Of a DNA stretch of 64,000 nucleotides, positions 33,968-44,380 are shown one piece after another; position 1 is the first letter of the stretch; each line of letters starts with the position of its first letter. Position numbers and translations under genes: made by a program. The notes under the pieces were generated by a model, which worked only from the letters and a program-made list of their open reading frames with translations, was not told the origin of the DNA and ran no database searches. This DNA is from CAZXEU01 sp965207385 (GTDB taxonomy: Bacteria; Bacteroidota; Rhodothermia; Rhodothermales; Bin80): assembly GCA_965207385.1 (NCBI GenBank), contig CBDBLZ010000019.1:1-64000 (forward strand), read 5' to 3'.

Positions 33968-34330
33968 TCACACCTCGCCTTCTTCCTCGAAGAGTAGCGT
34001 AACACTGGGCAGCAGACCCTTCTGCCGGGCAAGATCCAGCAGCACTGCGGCTGCCTCGGCAGCCGATGCGTAACTGCCATAGTCAACCGAATCTATCGCC
34101 AGAGCATAGCCTATCGCGTCGTCGTCGCCAAGATCCTCACTGTCCTCCCATTCGGAGGCTTCCTCTATGGCGAAGGTTCTTGTCTTGGGCACGTAAGATG
34201 CCACATAGACCTCACGCCCGCGCAAGGGATCGATAAGGCTGAGATTGCCAAGCGCGCCGTATTCCTCGTCGTAGAAAAGCGTCTCCGCGATAAGGTGCGC
34301 GGCCAAGTCCTCCAGTGCGTGGGTGCTCAT
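33968..34330 (-). CDS. Small acidic protein of unknown function
   Basis: The 120-residue cytoplasmic-looking protein is strongly acidic (EWEDSEDLGDDDAIGYALAI, ending LLFEEEGEV). There is no signal peptide or membrane helix and I recognise no family. It lies 11 bp after lipB on the same strand, so the two genes, and sprA upstream of them, may share transcripts or at least a promoter region. Confidence 0.65.
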   Translation of the reverse strand: MSTHALEDLAAHLIAETLFYDEEYGALGNLSLIDPLRGREVYVASYVPKTRTFAIEEASEWEDSEDLGDDDAIGYALAIDSVDYGSYASAAEAAAVLLDLARQKGLLPSVTLLFEEEGEV

Positions 34331-34341
34331 GCTCGATTCGG

Positions 34342-35136
34342 TCAGCGATGGGTTTTCGTGGCGGTTCGGCAGGCGTCCATGCGCGTCAGTTGCGCCTGGA
34401 TGTTCGCCCGTCCGACCAGTTCTTCCAGAAACTGGAACGATTGTTCTTGCTCAAGCATGGTGGCAGTTGCCTCAAACACATGCTCGTAATGATGAAGAAT
34501 GCGCCCGCGCACGGATGCCTGATCGCACGGCTCGCCACGCTCGCGAACCATTGAGGTTACTTCCCGGTCCATGATGCCGCACGGTACTATTTCGTCGAAG
34601 AAGGACAGGTCGGTATCGACGTTCAGCGCCAGACCGTGCATCGTGATCCATCGGCTTGTCCGAATCCCGAGCGCGCAGACCTTGCGTTCGGGTCCGTTTG
34701 CGTCCGGTCCTATCCAGACTCCGGTGCGCCCGGTTACGCGCCGGGCATGCAGCCTGAAGTCGCCGCACGTACGGATGACAATTTCCTCCAGAGCGCGCAT
34801 GTAGCGGTGCAGGTCCCGGAAATAGCGCTCCAGATCGAGGAGAAAGTACCCGACGAGCTGACCGGGCCCGTGAAAAGTTATATCTCCTCCGCGGTCGATG
34901 CGATGGTATTCGGCGCCCCGTCTCCGGAGCGCGTCATCGTCCAGCAGCAGGTGGTGCGGGTTGCCGCTCTTGCCGAGCGTGTACACCGGTGGGTGTTCCA
35001 GCAGAAGGATTACGTGGGGCAGGTGTTCGCCGCTCTTACGGCCGCGCAACAGACGTTGCATGATCCATTCCTGCAGCGTCCAGGTGGGGGAGTAGGCGAC
35101 ACGCCCCAGATGGCACACGATAGTTGACTCGGCCAT
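34342..35136 (-). CDS. lipB: Octanoyl-[acyl-carrier-protein]:protein N-octanoyltransferase
   Basis: LipB moves octanoyl groups from ACP to lipoyl domains, the first step of lipoate assembly on dehydrogenase complexes. The 264-residue protein shows LLLEHPPVYTLGKSGNPHHLL, RGGDITFHGPGQLVGYFLLDL, the catalytic lysine in KVCALGIRTSRW (K152), HGLALNV and the catalytic cysteine in VPCGIMDREVTSM (C186). Length is slightly above the family mean owing to a C-terminal tail. It follows sprA by nine bases. Confidence 0.95.
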   Translation of the reverse strand: MAESTIVCHLGRVAYSPTWTLQEWIMQRLLRGRKSGEHLPHVILLLEHPPVYTLGKSGNPHHLLLDDDALRRRGAEYHRIDRGGDITFHGPGQLVGYFLLDLERYFRDLHRYMRALEEIVIRTCGDFRLHARRVTGRTGVWIGPDANGPERKVCALGIRTSRWITMHGLALNVDTDLSFFDEIVPCGIMDREVTSMVRERGEPCDQASVRGRILHHYEHVFEATATMLEQEQSFQFLEELVGRANIQAQLTRMDACRTATKTHR

Positions 35137-35145
35137 CGTAAGGGC

Positions 35146-38100
35146 TCAGTGAGCGAAGCTCAACCGGAAATTGAAGCCGCCGTTGATGGACTTGTACGGC
35201 AGCCTCCGGCTGTCTCCCTGGAAATCCTCGTATTCCACGAACACGTCCGCGGTAACCTGATTGCTGAACTGGTAGGCTATCTTTGGCGTGATCAGGATGC
35301 GGGCGGTGCTGGTAAGGACATCGACGAACGGCTCTACCAGTGCCATGTCCGGCGTGAATTCTGCATTGATGGCGGCGGCTTCCATGGCGCGCCGGATATA
35401 GAAGCTGCGGTCATTGTTGACGCTGCGAGACGCTTGCACCGAAAAGCTGATCCGGTTGCTGAGACGCCTTCCGAAAAGCGGCAGCCGGAGATTCCGCGTA
35501 GCGTACGACGCGGTGATGGAAATGTCATTCGTCTGCGCTTCGTTTACAACGTTGTTGGTTGTGCTTAGCGAATAGGAGTTGCTCTTGTTCCAGGCGATGC
35601 CCGTCTGCACGTTCCCTTTCAGGGAGAGGTCTAACGCAACTAGCGGCTGAAAGCGTTGGTTCACGCGCACCGCATCAATGTCTACATCCTGCAGCGTGTA
35701 GGCTATTCTCGGTCCCTGGCCCAGATTGAACATGTCCATCTGGCCGCCCCTGAGGTTGGACCGGAAGTCCGCGCTGTAGTCGGCATTGTAGGAATGCCGA
35801 AGGGTTGCACTCTGCGTCAGACTTCGAATTATGGGCCACCGCGAAATGCCGCTGTAGCTGATCTGCCAGCTGGGGAGCGGGAAGGGAACGCGCCCGGAAC
35901 TACCGAGCGTGCCGCCCGGCCCCGTGAGATAGCTGCCCAGAAAGTCCTCGAATACGACGCCGTTGGTAAGGACGGTGGAAGTTATTACTGAGTCAGCCAG
36001 TATGCCTTCGGTTTCGCAGACCGTGCCGCAATCCTCCCGGAAACGATCGAGTTGACGCCGAAACAGCTCCTGGTAGTCCGCGCTGAAGGCCCACACCGAG
36101 CCGCGGACGTCACCCGAGCTGGTCGTGTCGGCTCCGGGCGAGCCGTCGGGCAGCGGTCTGTAGGTAAAGTCCTCCCTGGTCGAGCTCTCCAGTGTCCAGC
36201 TGAGGCTGATGCGCAGGCTCCGCGTCGCATTGATCGTTGTGCGGCCCTGCAGCCGGTCTGAATCGGCCAGCGCGTCCGTAACCTGGAGCCGGTCCGAGAT
36301 GATGCGCTGCGAGGCCGGGTCAATAGTGCGGTCCAGGCCAAGCCGGTACCGCACGGGTGGGCCGTGGCCAGAAAAGAGCGCATCACGCAAGCTGTAGCTT
36401 ACCTCCACCTGGTCGTCCTCCCCAAAGCGGCCCACATTCGTTGCATTGGAGGTGCGGCTTCCGGTGTAGGTAAGGTTGATATCCTGCACACCGGTTGCGG
36501 CCAGCACCGCCTTCCGCAGTAGGGACACCGGGTTGGGCAGGAAGGGAATGCCCGGCAGGCGCCTTCGCGTAGTGTCAGCTGCTGCCTCAAGATTCGGGAC
36601 AGCAAGGCCAGGCTCAGGCGCCTGTTCGGGTTCCTCTTCCGGTTCGGCAGGCTCGTCCTCGGCCTCCAGCCCTTCCTCCTCCCGGGCCTCCTGTTCCCGC
36701 CTCTCCTGACGGCGCCGTTCCCGTTCGATTCTGCGCTCTTCCAGGCGCCGTTCCCGCTCGGCTTCCCGCTGCGTCCTGCGTGCGGCGGCCGCGTTTTCGG
36801 CAGCGCGCTGTGCCTGCTGAAGTCTGGTGTAGAAACCGAATTTCTCGAACAGATTCTGCGGGCGCACGGTCACGCCGCTACGGAGCGTGACTGAGGTACT
36901 TACACGTGCACCCGTGTTGTTGCTCACAGATCCATTGCGCCACGAAAACGTTGAGCTGTAGCCCACGTCCTGGAACTGTAGCCAGCTGAGGAACCGATAC
37001 TGCTGCAGCCGCGGGCGAAAAGTAGCGCTGAACCGTGACTGATAGCGTTCCGTGCGGATGTCGGTGGTTGGAGTAAGGCTGCCGCCCGTGACCCTGCTCA
37101 TTACCTGGCGAACGCCCAGAGACTGCAGGTTCTCAAGTTCGAATGCGCTTACCCCGACCCGGGAGCTGTCGACCGTGCCGTCGGCCAGAAGCGAGGTCAA
37201 CCTGGTGCCGTCCAGGCGCGTTTCCTCACCCAGCGAATCCACCAATATCACCGAGTACAGCGTGTCCACCCCGACCGCATTCAGGCTCTGGTTGGTGTTG
37301 GCATCCAGGCTCAGATTGAGAAAGCCCAGCGGACTGTACTGAATGGCAAACTGCCGGGCATGCGAAAAGCGATGCTGCGGGCGCACCGGAAACTCCACAT
37401 CGAGAGGCACACTCGAATCGCGTGGCCTGACAGGGTCCGGACGGCGCTTGGACTGCGTAAAATTGCGGTCGGCCGAGAGCGAGTAATTCACCGATGTCGG
37501 CAGATAGCTGAAACCGATATTGCTGAATACGCGAATCACGGGAATCCGGCCAAGAAAGCCCAGCGGCCGAAGCACGCGAGGCCTGCGCACGGACAGGCGG
37601 TAGCCTAGCGTCGAATTCCACCGCCAGGATTCGCGCAGCGTCTCCGAAGGAGTCCGTCCCGACGAACTGGAATACGAATAATTCAGGCTGACGGCGTCAA
37701 CTGTATTGCGGAGCAGCCTGGTCCGCGATCCCATCTTGCCGATTCTGGAGGTGTATGACCGCGTTTCGGTCCGGGTCTGAGCCTGCTCCTGTATGGCACG
37801 CTGCCGCGCATCAATCTCTTCAGGCATGAGGGTGGAATCGCTGGCGATGGCCTCTTGCAGGCTCTGCACTCGCACGTCGCCGCGGCTTGGATCGAAACGC
37901 GGAATGGACGAGACAGATTTCATCTCCACGCTGACGGGCACGGTCCACCCGTAGCGCTCCGAGACGAACTTGTCGAGATTCATCTGGGTATTGACGGTCC
38001 AGTCCGTACTGTTTGTCTGGTCCCGCTCCCCGAGCGAACTGGACAGCGAACCGAAGCCGTCTGTCTGCGCCCGGAGGGTTCCCTTGACCCTTGCAAGGTC

Positions 38101-41100
38101 CGCCAGGGCTACGTCAAGGTTGACCACGCTTGCCAGCCCGGTGTTCTCGTCGTAGCCCGAAACGCGGAGCTCGTTTACCCACACCGTTACTTCCGTGAGC
38201 ACTCCACCGTCGTCGCTCGTGTTACGCAGTCCCAGGACGATCGTATTGACCCGGGCCAGCGAAGGCGTGCCTTTCACGCCAATCCGCGTGCCGGGCGGTG
38301 CGAAGTCGGCGATGATGTCTCCGAGCAGCCCATGCTCGTCATTCCAGAATGTTTCTGTGGGGTCAAGCTCCGACTCCCTTGCGATTTCGTCGCGGTGAAA
38401 CTTGAGCTGGTTCAGCGCACTCATGCGGACGTTTACGGAGTTGAGGTCGATGAAGCCCTCACCTCCGGATTCCGGGTCGGGCTGGTGCGTGCGCCAGAGA
38501 TAGTCCGCGCGTGCCTCGGACGTTTCGGGCAGTTGGTCCAGCGGACTGGGGGTCAGCGGTTGCTCGTATTCATAAAAGTCGCTGGTCTCGTTCGCGCCAA
38601 GGCGAATGAAGAGCTTGAGTGCACCGCGATCCTCTTCCTCAAGCGGCATATCGTCCTTGAATCCGTTCAGGTGCACGAACATGCGAAGATTGCTGTACTT
38701 GAGCAAATCAAGCGGCGTGGACCACGTATGGAACACGGCCTGCTGGGCGTTGGGCTTTATGTTCTCGGCGCGCAGAACCATGGACTGCTCACGCGCATCG
38801 CGCAGCGTGGCGGTTTGTGCCTCCCGTATGCGATTGCGAATGGCTCCGTTGGGGATTTCGTAGATCGTATTCTCCTCGTTGTTCACGCTCTCGATACTGA
38901 TGCGCCCCCCTGTCAGAGGATCTTCAGGAGGCAGGACTTCGCCGTCGGCGTCGAGGCTGCTTACGGCCTCGGACTTGCGCCACTGGCTACCCACGAATTC
39001 AAGCGTGGCAAAGCGCAGCGTAATCGGCCGGCTATGGCCCGTAGTCCACACGCGAATGGACTCGATGAGCGTGAAATCCTGAATGGCTCCAACCTTTCTT
39101 GAATAGTCCTTGACCGGAATCCTCACCAGGAACCAGCCGGTGCCGGCGCCTGAAGGCGTGGCGATTTCGTTTATGACATAGTCGCGTGTCTCTTCGGGAG
39201 CGGCAAGCGCGCTTAGCGTGGCCAGGTTGAGCGGCAGCTCGTACTGGAAGTAGCTGTTGTCCGTATCAGGAGCCGAATTGAGGTTGATATCTTCCGAATC
39301 GGGGATGCGCGAATTCCCCCTGGCCGTGGTAGCGTCCGCCAGTTTGGTCTGCGCTTCGTACGAATTGAGCTCGTGGCCGCCGAAGAATTTCGAAAAGCGC
39401 TGCTGCACGCTCGCGCCACCCGGGTATAGCCGGGCGTCGGCGAAATAGCCGTCATCAAGAAAGTAGTGGTAGTCGTCACCTGACGGGTCGCGCCGCGCCT
39501 TGATCTTTTCCCGCTCCAGAAGCTGCGGAAAGCGAGCGCTTGTCGTCTGGTCCAGCGAGGCAAGAAACTCCGTAAAGTGCGACTGCTCGGTACCCAGGCC
39601 ACCCTCGCGCTCGAACTTGTTGTCAGGAAAGGATGCCAGGCCGTCCAGCCCCAGGTCCTCGGTAATGCGGTCCGATCCCGTAATCGGGTTGATGGTCTGG
39701 TTTTGCTGACCTGTAGAAAGCCTGCCGTGAAGGCCGACGGGTCCGCCCTCCGTAAGCGAGAGACCGTCCTCCGTGTTGAGCTTGTTGTCCGGTATGACAT
39801 CCTCGGAGATGCGGCCGATGTCTATGTATAGCCTGGCGTCCGGATCGGCATCGCCGCCCTGGGGAAATGGCTGGAAGACGAATTCGATGAACTCGATATT
39901 CTTGGACGTGAAGTCCGTGTTTCCCTCCGTCAGACGCTGCGTCATGCCTCCCCAGGCGCGCTTGGGATCGTCCAGAAAGCCTCCGAGGTCAAGGTTATAG
40001 TTGTACGGCCCGCGTTCGTGGGGCGTAAAGAAGTAATCGAGCGTGGTGAGGATTCGCTCCTGCGTGGATGGGTCGCGGTTCGGAAATACATCCTGCGGCC
40101 TTACGAGCAGCACCGCAGGATCGGTTGGATTGCCGAGATGCTCCCGCGCAGTGACATTGAGCTGGTACCAGCCCAGGGTAGCGCGGCCGCTGTTGGGGTA
40201 TTCCACCTCCAGGCCTGCCAGCTCCTCTTCCGCTCCCAGGATGGGAGCGCTGGAGAGCTGCCAGGCGCCCGGCCGCATGAGCGTGAACAGATTCTCGAAG
40301 CCCTCGAAGTCGTCCACATACGAAATGCCTGCGGTCTCGTCCGGATAAAAGTCACGTCCCAGGCTGCGAAGGTCCCGCCGCTCAAGCTTGAAGGCATTGG
40401 TAAGCGTATGTCCCGGTCGCAGCTGGGCTACCTCCCCGGAAATATCGATGCTGCTTGGTGCCCTCGTCTGGATAAGGGGCACGGCGTCAATGGCCCGCGT
40501 AAGCCAGGTGGGCTCAAGAGCCACCTGGCCGTCCAGGCCCCAGATAAAGTTGGCTATGGGCTCTTCTCCAATGCGGAATTTGTCGGTGATGGATTTTTGG
40601 CTCAGACGCATGAAGGTGCCCCCGACAGCAAACCGTTCGTCCGTCGAGTAATCCATGCGCCCTCCCAGAAGCGTCTTCTTCTGGAAGTTGACGAGGGCGT
40701 TCTGCTCCGATTCAATGGTAATGTCCCTGCCGGCGGTGACGAAAGCGGGGTTGATGATCTCGACCGTACCTCCCTGGTAGTCCACCACGTAATCGGTGCC
40801 TTCTGCCAGCGATACTCCGCCCGAGGAGACCCGCACCGATCCCTCCACCAGTCCCGAGAATGCTCTCAGGTCGTAGAAGGACGGAATGCCTCCGCTGAAG
40901 GAGCCCTGGATCCGGTACACGTTGAGCTGCGTGTTGCGGACCGCGTTGATCTGTTTCGTGCGGTACAGGTCGGAAAAGACGTACACCGCCTTGGCTTCGG
41001 CCTTTTCCGCAGGCCCCAGATCGCTGGCATCTATGAGTGCTTCGATCCGGTTTCCGAAGGGCTCCAGGTACGGGAAGATAATCGTGCCTTCAGCCTGATT

Positions 41101-43116
41101 CACCGTGTAGTTGATCAGAAAATCGAACAGGTCGTCCGGCTTCTCTGCGCCGTCCTCATTGAGGCGGTCCAGCCCCAGCAGCTGGATCAGCGTAGACTGT
41201 CCGCCTATGCCCGGAAGGGTCTTCGACGCGCTTCGCCCCGGCGGCTGGTGCTCTATGTTGAGAATGAAGTCCGACGGCTGCAGACCCGTTCCCAGCCGGT
41301 ATATGTTGCGCATCTCCAGGTGCCAGGCGGCAGGATTCAATTCATTGTCCTGCCCCGTATTGGCCGGCTGCTGCAGATTAACAGGCTTGAGCAGCTTGAG
41401 CACAATGCGCTCGCCTGTCTGGCTGTTGTCGCCTCCGCCCGTCTCGGACGAGAAATCCCCCACCTGCAATTCCGTGCCGTTTGCCAGATATCGAAATGAC
41501 ACGGCAAGCGCCTCGCTTTCCTGGATGCGCTGCTGGAGCGTGATGTAGCCAAGCAGCTCGTCCACTTCGTAGTCCCGCCCCCGCGCCAGTTTCTTGAACT
41601 GCCCGACCTGAAAGTCTCCGGCCGCCAGGGGCTGTTCCATGGCTGCAGATTCCAGGTAGTCCTTGGGCACGGCATCGCCGGGCCGGAGCTGACTCGCCAG
41701 CTCCGCCTCAGAGTACTGGTCAAAGTCCTCATCCGGCCGCACGGCCTGCGTAAACCCGTCCGCAAGGCTTACCAGGTCAGACGGCTCGCCCAGGTCTACC
41801 ACGGCGACTACCTGCCGCACATTCTGCTCCTCCGGCGCCACGGGCGTCAGCTTCCAGACTTCCAGATCCGTAATCCCCGAGAACACGGCATCGAGAATGA
41901 TATTCGGTGGGTCACTCAGGGCCTCCTCCCACCTGTTGCGGAAGTAGTAGGAGAGGAAATAGTGCATGCGCTCGTTGTAGTCCGTTGGCCGGGCGTTGAA
42001 GGCGGTTGTCTCCGCGCCGCCTTCGAGAGAAAGGACACTGGATTCGCCTTCCTGCTGGCTGGCCACCGTGGTAAGCCGGAATCCTCCCACCTGGAATTCC
42101 GACTTGACGCCAAACAGGCTCTGGCCGCCCCGGATCAGGGAGGACGGCGTCTGAAGGAACACGTTGCCGGCTTCGATGCTCTGTATGATCTCGTCCTCGT
42201 ACCCCGTGTATTGCAGCTTGAGCTGGTTCTCGAAGTCGAATTGCCGGTTCGTGTCCCAGTCCACGCCCACCTGCATTTTGTCCCCGATGGTGCCGGTTAC
42301 GCTGAGGCGCTGGGACATTTCGAAGTCGGGATCCACCCGGGCGGCTTGTCCCAGGATCACCTGCTGATCGCTCTCGCGGTACGCAAAGCCTGCGCGGATG
42401 TCGGCCGTGCCGGTCACGCGCAGATCCACCTCGTTCTTGCCGAATATGGTGGTAAATCCGCTCTGGCGTCCTCCAGGCACCGTTATGGAAAGGCCCAGAC
42501 CGCCGCGCTGGCGCCGCTGTTGCTGCGCGCGCCGCAAGGCGATCAGTTCATGCCAGTTGCGCTCTAGGCTTGCCTCCATCTTCCGGCGTCGGTACAGATC
42601 CCGACTGAGCTGCTGCGGGATCCGGACATCATTCTCGCCAATGGTCTCCCGTGCCCGGTAGCTGAAACTCGCCGAGTCGAGTTCGATGTCATGCTGGCCA
42701 AACGGGTTAACGCCGAAGGAGCGTCGCTGGCGGGGCAGGGTGGAGGCGATCCTGCTCCGGCGCCACAGGCCGTCCAGGTAGCGATGCGTCCGGTAATTGG
42801 TGTCAACCGGTGCGAGGGAGTCCACCAAAGCCCACAGTACCGGGTCGGCGTCCATGGACTGAACCAGCGCCCGGAGAGAATCGGCACCGAGAAGCCGGAT
42901 GAAGGCAAGCAGCGAGTCGACCCGGTAGAGTCCTACCGTGTCGGTGTCAGCCCGGGCTATGTCGTAATGGTAGAGGTCACCGGTCGCGTGCGGGGCCAGG
43001 CGGCGCGAAATGTCGCCCTGCGCTGCGCGAGCCAGCATGAACCAGCCGGCAAGGGCGCATGCGGCAAACAAGCCCAGTCTTGCGAGAGGCCGATGTAGGG
43101 GCACGGACTGCTGCAT
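35146..43116 (-). CDS. sprA: Cell-surface protein SprA, type IX secretion outer-membrane translocon
   Basis: SprA (Sov) forms the very large 36-strand barrel through which T9SS cargo leaves the outer membrane. The 2656-residue product has a signal peptide (LARLGLFAACALAGWFMLARAAQ), SprA_N-type repeats such as YVVDYQGGTVEIINPAF followed by GRMDYSTDERFAVGGTFM, and long barrel stretches of alternating residues. It ends in GFNFRLSFAH. It is at the upper end of the family length. Around residues 2105-2172 there is a highly charged Arg/Glu insertion (RREAERERRLEERRIERERR-type) then an acidic Glu/Pro run. lipB follows nine bases downstream. No other T9SS gene is visible in the window. Confidence 0.92.
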   Translation of the reverse strand: MQQSVPLHRPLARLGLFAACALAGWFMLARAAQGDISRRLAPHATGDLYHYDIARADTDTVGLYRVDSLLAFIRLLGADSLRALVQSMDADPVLWALVDSLAPVDTNYRTHRYLDGLWRRSRIASTLPRQRRSFGVNPFGQHDIELDSASFSYRARETIGENDVRIPQQLSRDLYRRRKMEASLERNWHELIALRRAQQQRRQRGGLGLSITVPGGRQSGFTTIFGKNEVDLRVTGTADIRAGFAYRESDQQVILGQAARVDPDFEMSQRLSVTGTIGDKMQVGVDWDTNRQFDFENQLKLQYTGYEDEIIQSIEAGNVFLQTPSSLIRGGQSLFGVKSEFQVGGFRLTTVASQQEGESSVLSLEGGAETTAFNARPTDYNERMHYFLSYYFRNRWEEALSDPPNIILDAVFSGITDLEVWKLTPVAPEEQNVRQVVAVVDLGEPSDLVSLADGFTQAVRPDEDFDQYSEAELASQLRPGDAVPKDYLESAAMEQPLAAGDFQVGQFKKLARGRDYEVDELLGYITLQQRIQESEALAVSFRYLANGTELQVGDFSSETGGGDNSQTGERIVLKLLKPVNLQQPANTGQDNELNPAAWHLEMRNIYRLGTGLQPSDFILNIEHQPPGRSASKTLPGIGGQSTLIQLLGLDRLNEDGAEKPDDLFDFLINYTVNQAEGTIIFPYLEPFGNRIEALIDASDLGPAEKAEAKAVYVFSDLYRTKQINAVRNTQLNVYRIQGSFSGGIPSFYDLRAFSGLVEGSVRVSSGGVSLAEGTDYVVDYQGGTVEIINPAFVTAGRDITIESEQNALVNFQKKTLLGGRMDYSTDERFAVGGTFMRLSQKSITDKFRIGEEPIANFIWGLDGQVALEPTWLTRAIDAVPLIQTRAPSSIDISGEVAQLRPGHTLTNAFKLERRDLRSLGRDFYPDETAGISYVDDFEGFENLFTLMRPGAWQLSSAPILGAEEELAGLEVEYPNSGRATLGWYQLNVTAREHLGNPTDPAVLLVRPQDVFPNRDPSTQERILTTLDYFFTPHERGPYNYNLDLGGFLDDPKRAWGGMTQRLTEGNTDFTSKNIEFIEFVFQPFPQGGDADPDARLYIDIGRISEDVIPDNKLNTEDGLSLTEGGPVGLHGRLSTGQQNQTINPITGSDRITEDLGLDGLASFPDNKFEREGGLGTEQSHFTEFLASLDQTTSARFPQLLEREKIKARRDPSGDDYHYFLDDGYFADARLYPGGASVQQRFSKFFGGHELNSYEAQTKLADATTARGNSRIPDSEDINLNSAPDTDNSYFQYELPLNLATLSALAAPEETRDYVINEIATPSGAGTGWFLVRIPVKDYSRKVGAIQDFTLIESIRVWTTGHSRPITLRFATLEFVGSQWRKSEAVSSLDADGEVLPPEDPLTGGRISIESVNNEENTIYEIPNGAIRNRIREAQTATLRDAREQSMVLRAENIKPNAQQAVFHTWSTPLDLLKYSNLRMFVHLNGFKDDMPLEEEDRGALKLFIRLGANETSDFYEYEQPLTPSPLDQLPETSEARADYLWRTHQPDPESGGEGFIDLNSVNVRMSALNQLKFHRDEIARESELDPTETFWNDEHGLLGDIIADFAPPGTRIGVKGTPSLARVNTIVLGLRNTSDDGGVLTEVTVWVNELRVSGYDENTGLASVVNLDVALADLARVKGTLRAQTDGFGSLSSSLGERDQTNSTDWTVNTQMNLDKFVSERYGWTVPVSVEMKSVSSIPRFDPSRGDVRVQSLQEAIASDSTLMPEEIDARQRAIQEQAQTRTETRSYTSRIGKMGSRTRLLRNTVDAVSLNYSYSSSSGRTPSETLRESWRWNSTLGYRLSVRRPRVLRPLGFLGRIPVIRVFSNIGFSYLPTSVNYSLSADRNFTQSKRRPDPVRPRDSSVPLDVEFPVRPQHRFSHARQFAIQYSPLGFLNLSLDANTNQSLNAVGVDTLYSVILVDSLGEETRLDGTRLTSLLADGTVDSSRVGVSAFELENLQSLGVRQVMSRVTGGSLTPTTDIRTERYQSRFSATFRPRLQQYRFLSWLQFQDVGYSSTFSWRNGSVSNNTGARVSTSVTLRSGVTVRPQNLFEKFGFYTRLQQAQRAAENAAAARRTQREAERERRLEERRIERERRRQERREQEAREEEGLEAEDEPAEPEEEPEQAPEPGLAVPNLEAAADTTRRRLPGIPFLPNPVSLLRKAVLAATGVQDINLTYTGSRTSNATNVGRFGEDDQVEVSYSLRDALFSGHGPPVRYRLGLDRTIDPASQRIISDRLQVTDALADSDRLQGRTTINATRSLRISLSWTLESSTREDFTYRPLPDGSPGADTTSSGDVRGSVWAFSADYQELFRRQLDRFREDCGTVCETEGILADSVITSTVLTNGVVFEDFLGSYLTGPGGTLGSSGRVPFPLPSWQISYSGISRWPIIRSLTQSATLRHSYNADYSADFRSNLRGGQMDMFNLGQGPRIAYTLQDVDIDAVRVNQRFQPLVALDLSLKGNVQTGIAWNKSNSYSLSTTNNVVNEAQTNDISITASYATRNLRLPLFGRRLSNRISFSVQASRSVNNDRSFYIRRAMEAAAINAEFTPDMALVEPFVDVLTSTARILITPKIAYQFSNQVTADVFVEYEDFQGDSRRLPYKSINGGFNFRLSFAH

Positions 43117-43292
43117 TTGACCTGCGACACAACTCCGGTGCAGTACGCTGAATCAGGTGAACCCGATGCCGGGGCGTGCCGCCATTCTACGTGGTAGCCA
43201 AGAATGCGTATATGCTGCCTCTCTTTTGTCGTTCTATTTTCGTAGGCTTGGTCGAACGATATACACGGGACCATGTTCTAGGAGGTAACACC

Positions 43293-43736
43293 GTGGGGCG
43301 ATCAGTTTTTTGGGTTGCAATTCTGGCCGTAGGGATGGTCTGCGGCTGCGCGCGAACGGCAGCGGACGAAGAAGACCTGACCGCGCTTCTCATGGAGCAG
43401 CAGGACGCGTGGAATCGCGGGGACGTGGAAGCCTTCATGGACGGCTACGTGCGTTCCGATGCGCTGCGCTTCGTTTCAGGCAGCGGAGAAATACGCGGTT
43501 GGCAGCCGACGCTGGAGCGGTACCTGCGCACGTATCCGGACCGGGTGGCGATGGGTACGCTCACCTTCGAAGTGCACGAGATCAAGCTTCTTTCGACGCG
43601 GCATGCGTTTGTATTTGGAGGCTACACGCTAATGCGGGAAAGTGACCAGCCGACGGGACTCTTTTCGCTGTTGGCAGAGCGAACGCCTGAGGGCTGGCGC
43701 ATTGTGCACGATCACACGTCGAAACTGGAGGAATGA
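43293..43736 (+). CDS. Lipoprotein with SnoaL/DUF4440-type NTF2-like domain
   Basis: The 147-residue protein starts at GTG 43293, which has the best ribosome site in the window (GGAGG at 43281-43285). The signal peptide VFWVAILAVGMVCGC leads to a probable acylated cysteine. The rest is one NTF2-like cone fold: LTALLMEQQDAWNRGDVEAFMDGY, then FEVHEIKLLSTRHAFVFGGYTL and GWRIVHDHTS. Domains of this type bind small molecules or are isomerase-like; activity here is unknown. Its stop overlaps the start of the SDR gene (ATGA), so the two are coupled. Confidence 0.82.
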   Translation: MGRSVFWVAILAVGMVCGCARTAADEEDLTALLMEQQDAWNRGDVEAFMDGYVRSDALRFVSGSGEIRGWQPTLERYLRTYPDRVAMGTLTFEVHEIKLLSTRHAFVFGGYTLMRESDQPTGLFSLLAERTPEGWRIVHDHTSKLEE

Positions 43737-44380
43737 GGATGGGGCAGGTTGTGGTCGTTACCGGGGCGACCGGAAGGCTTGGCAGCCGCATTGCGGAGGG
43801 CTTCGAATCGGGCGGTGCCACGGTTGTCAGGGTAGATCGCCGTTCGGAAGGTGGCGTGCGGGCTGACCTTACGGACGAGGCCTCCACCGTGGCGGCATTC
43901 CGGCAGATCGCCGACAGCTACCCCCGGGTCGATGCCGTAATTCATACAGTCGGAATGTGGGGTGGCGCACCGCTCGCTGAGACGACGGTGGCTGACTGGG
44001 AACGGTTGTTGGGCGTTAATCTAACGTCCACCTTCCTCTGCTTCAGGGAAGGGGCGCAGCTTCTGGCGCGCCGCGGTGGCAGACTGATCGGCTTTGCTTC
44101 CATACAGGGGGCGGACCGAGGAAAGGCGAGGCAGGCAGGATACTCAGCCTCGAAGGCTGGCGTGATTCGTCTCGCAGAGGCGGTGGCGTCGGAATTTGAA
44201 GCCAGCGGGGTCACGGCGCATGTAGTTGCACCTTCCTATATCCTTTATGGCGATGAGGCGCCAGCGCAGCGCGGCGTGCCGGTGGAGACGATCGTAGAGC
44301 TCGTGCGCTATCTTTGCGGCGGTGCCGGAGCCTCGCTGAACGGGGCTACTCTTCGGGCATACGGTACACTTCTGGCATGA
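43733..44380 (+). CDS. Short-chain dehydrogenase/reductase
   Basis: The 215-residue Rossmann-fold enzyme has the cofactor motif TGATGRLG (residues 10-17), catalytic S123 in GFASIQG, and the YxxxK pair Y137/K141 in YSASKAG. It is shorter than many SDRs and has RVDRR after the second strand, which may favour NADP. The substrate is unknown. It is translationally coupled to the lipoprotein gene upstream and overlaps the start of the 40-residue membrane protein gene downstream. ATG 43739 is a possible alternative start. Confidence 0.88.
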   Translation: MRMGQVVVVTGATGRLGSRIAEGFESGGATVVRVDRRSEGGVRADLTDEASTVAAFRQIADSYPRVDAVIHTVGMWGGAPLAETTVADWERLLGVNLTSTFLCFREGAQLLARRGGRLIGFASIQGADRGKARQAGYSASKAGVIRLAEAVASEFEASGVTAHVVAPSYILYGDEAPAQRGVPVETIVELVRYLCGGAGASLNGATLRAYGTLLA

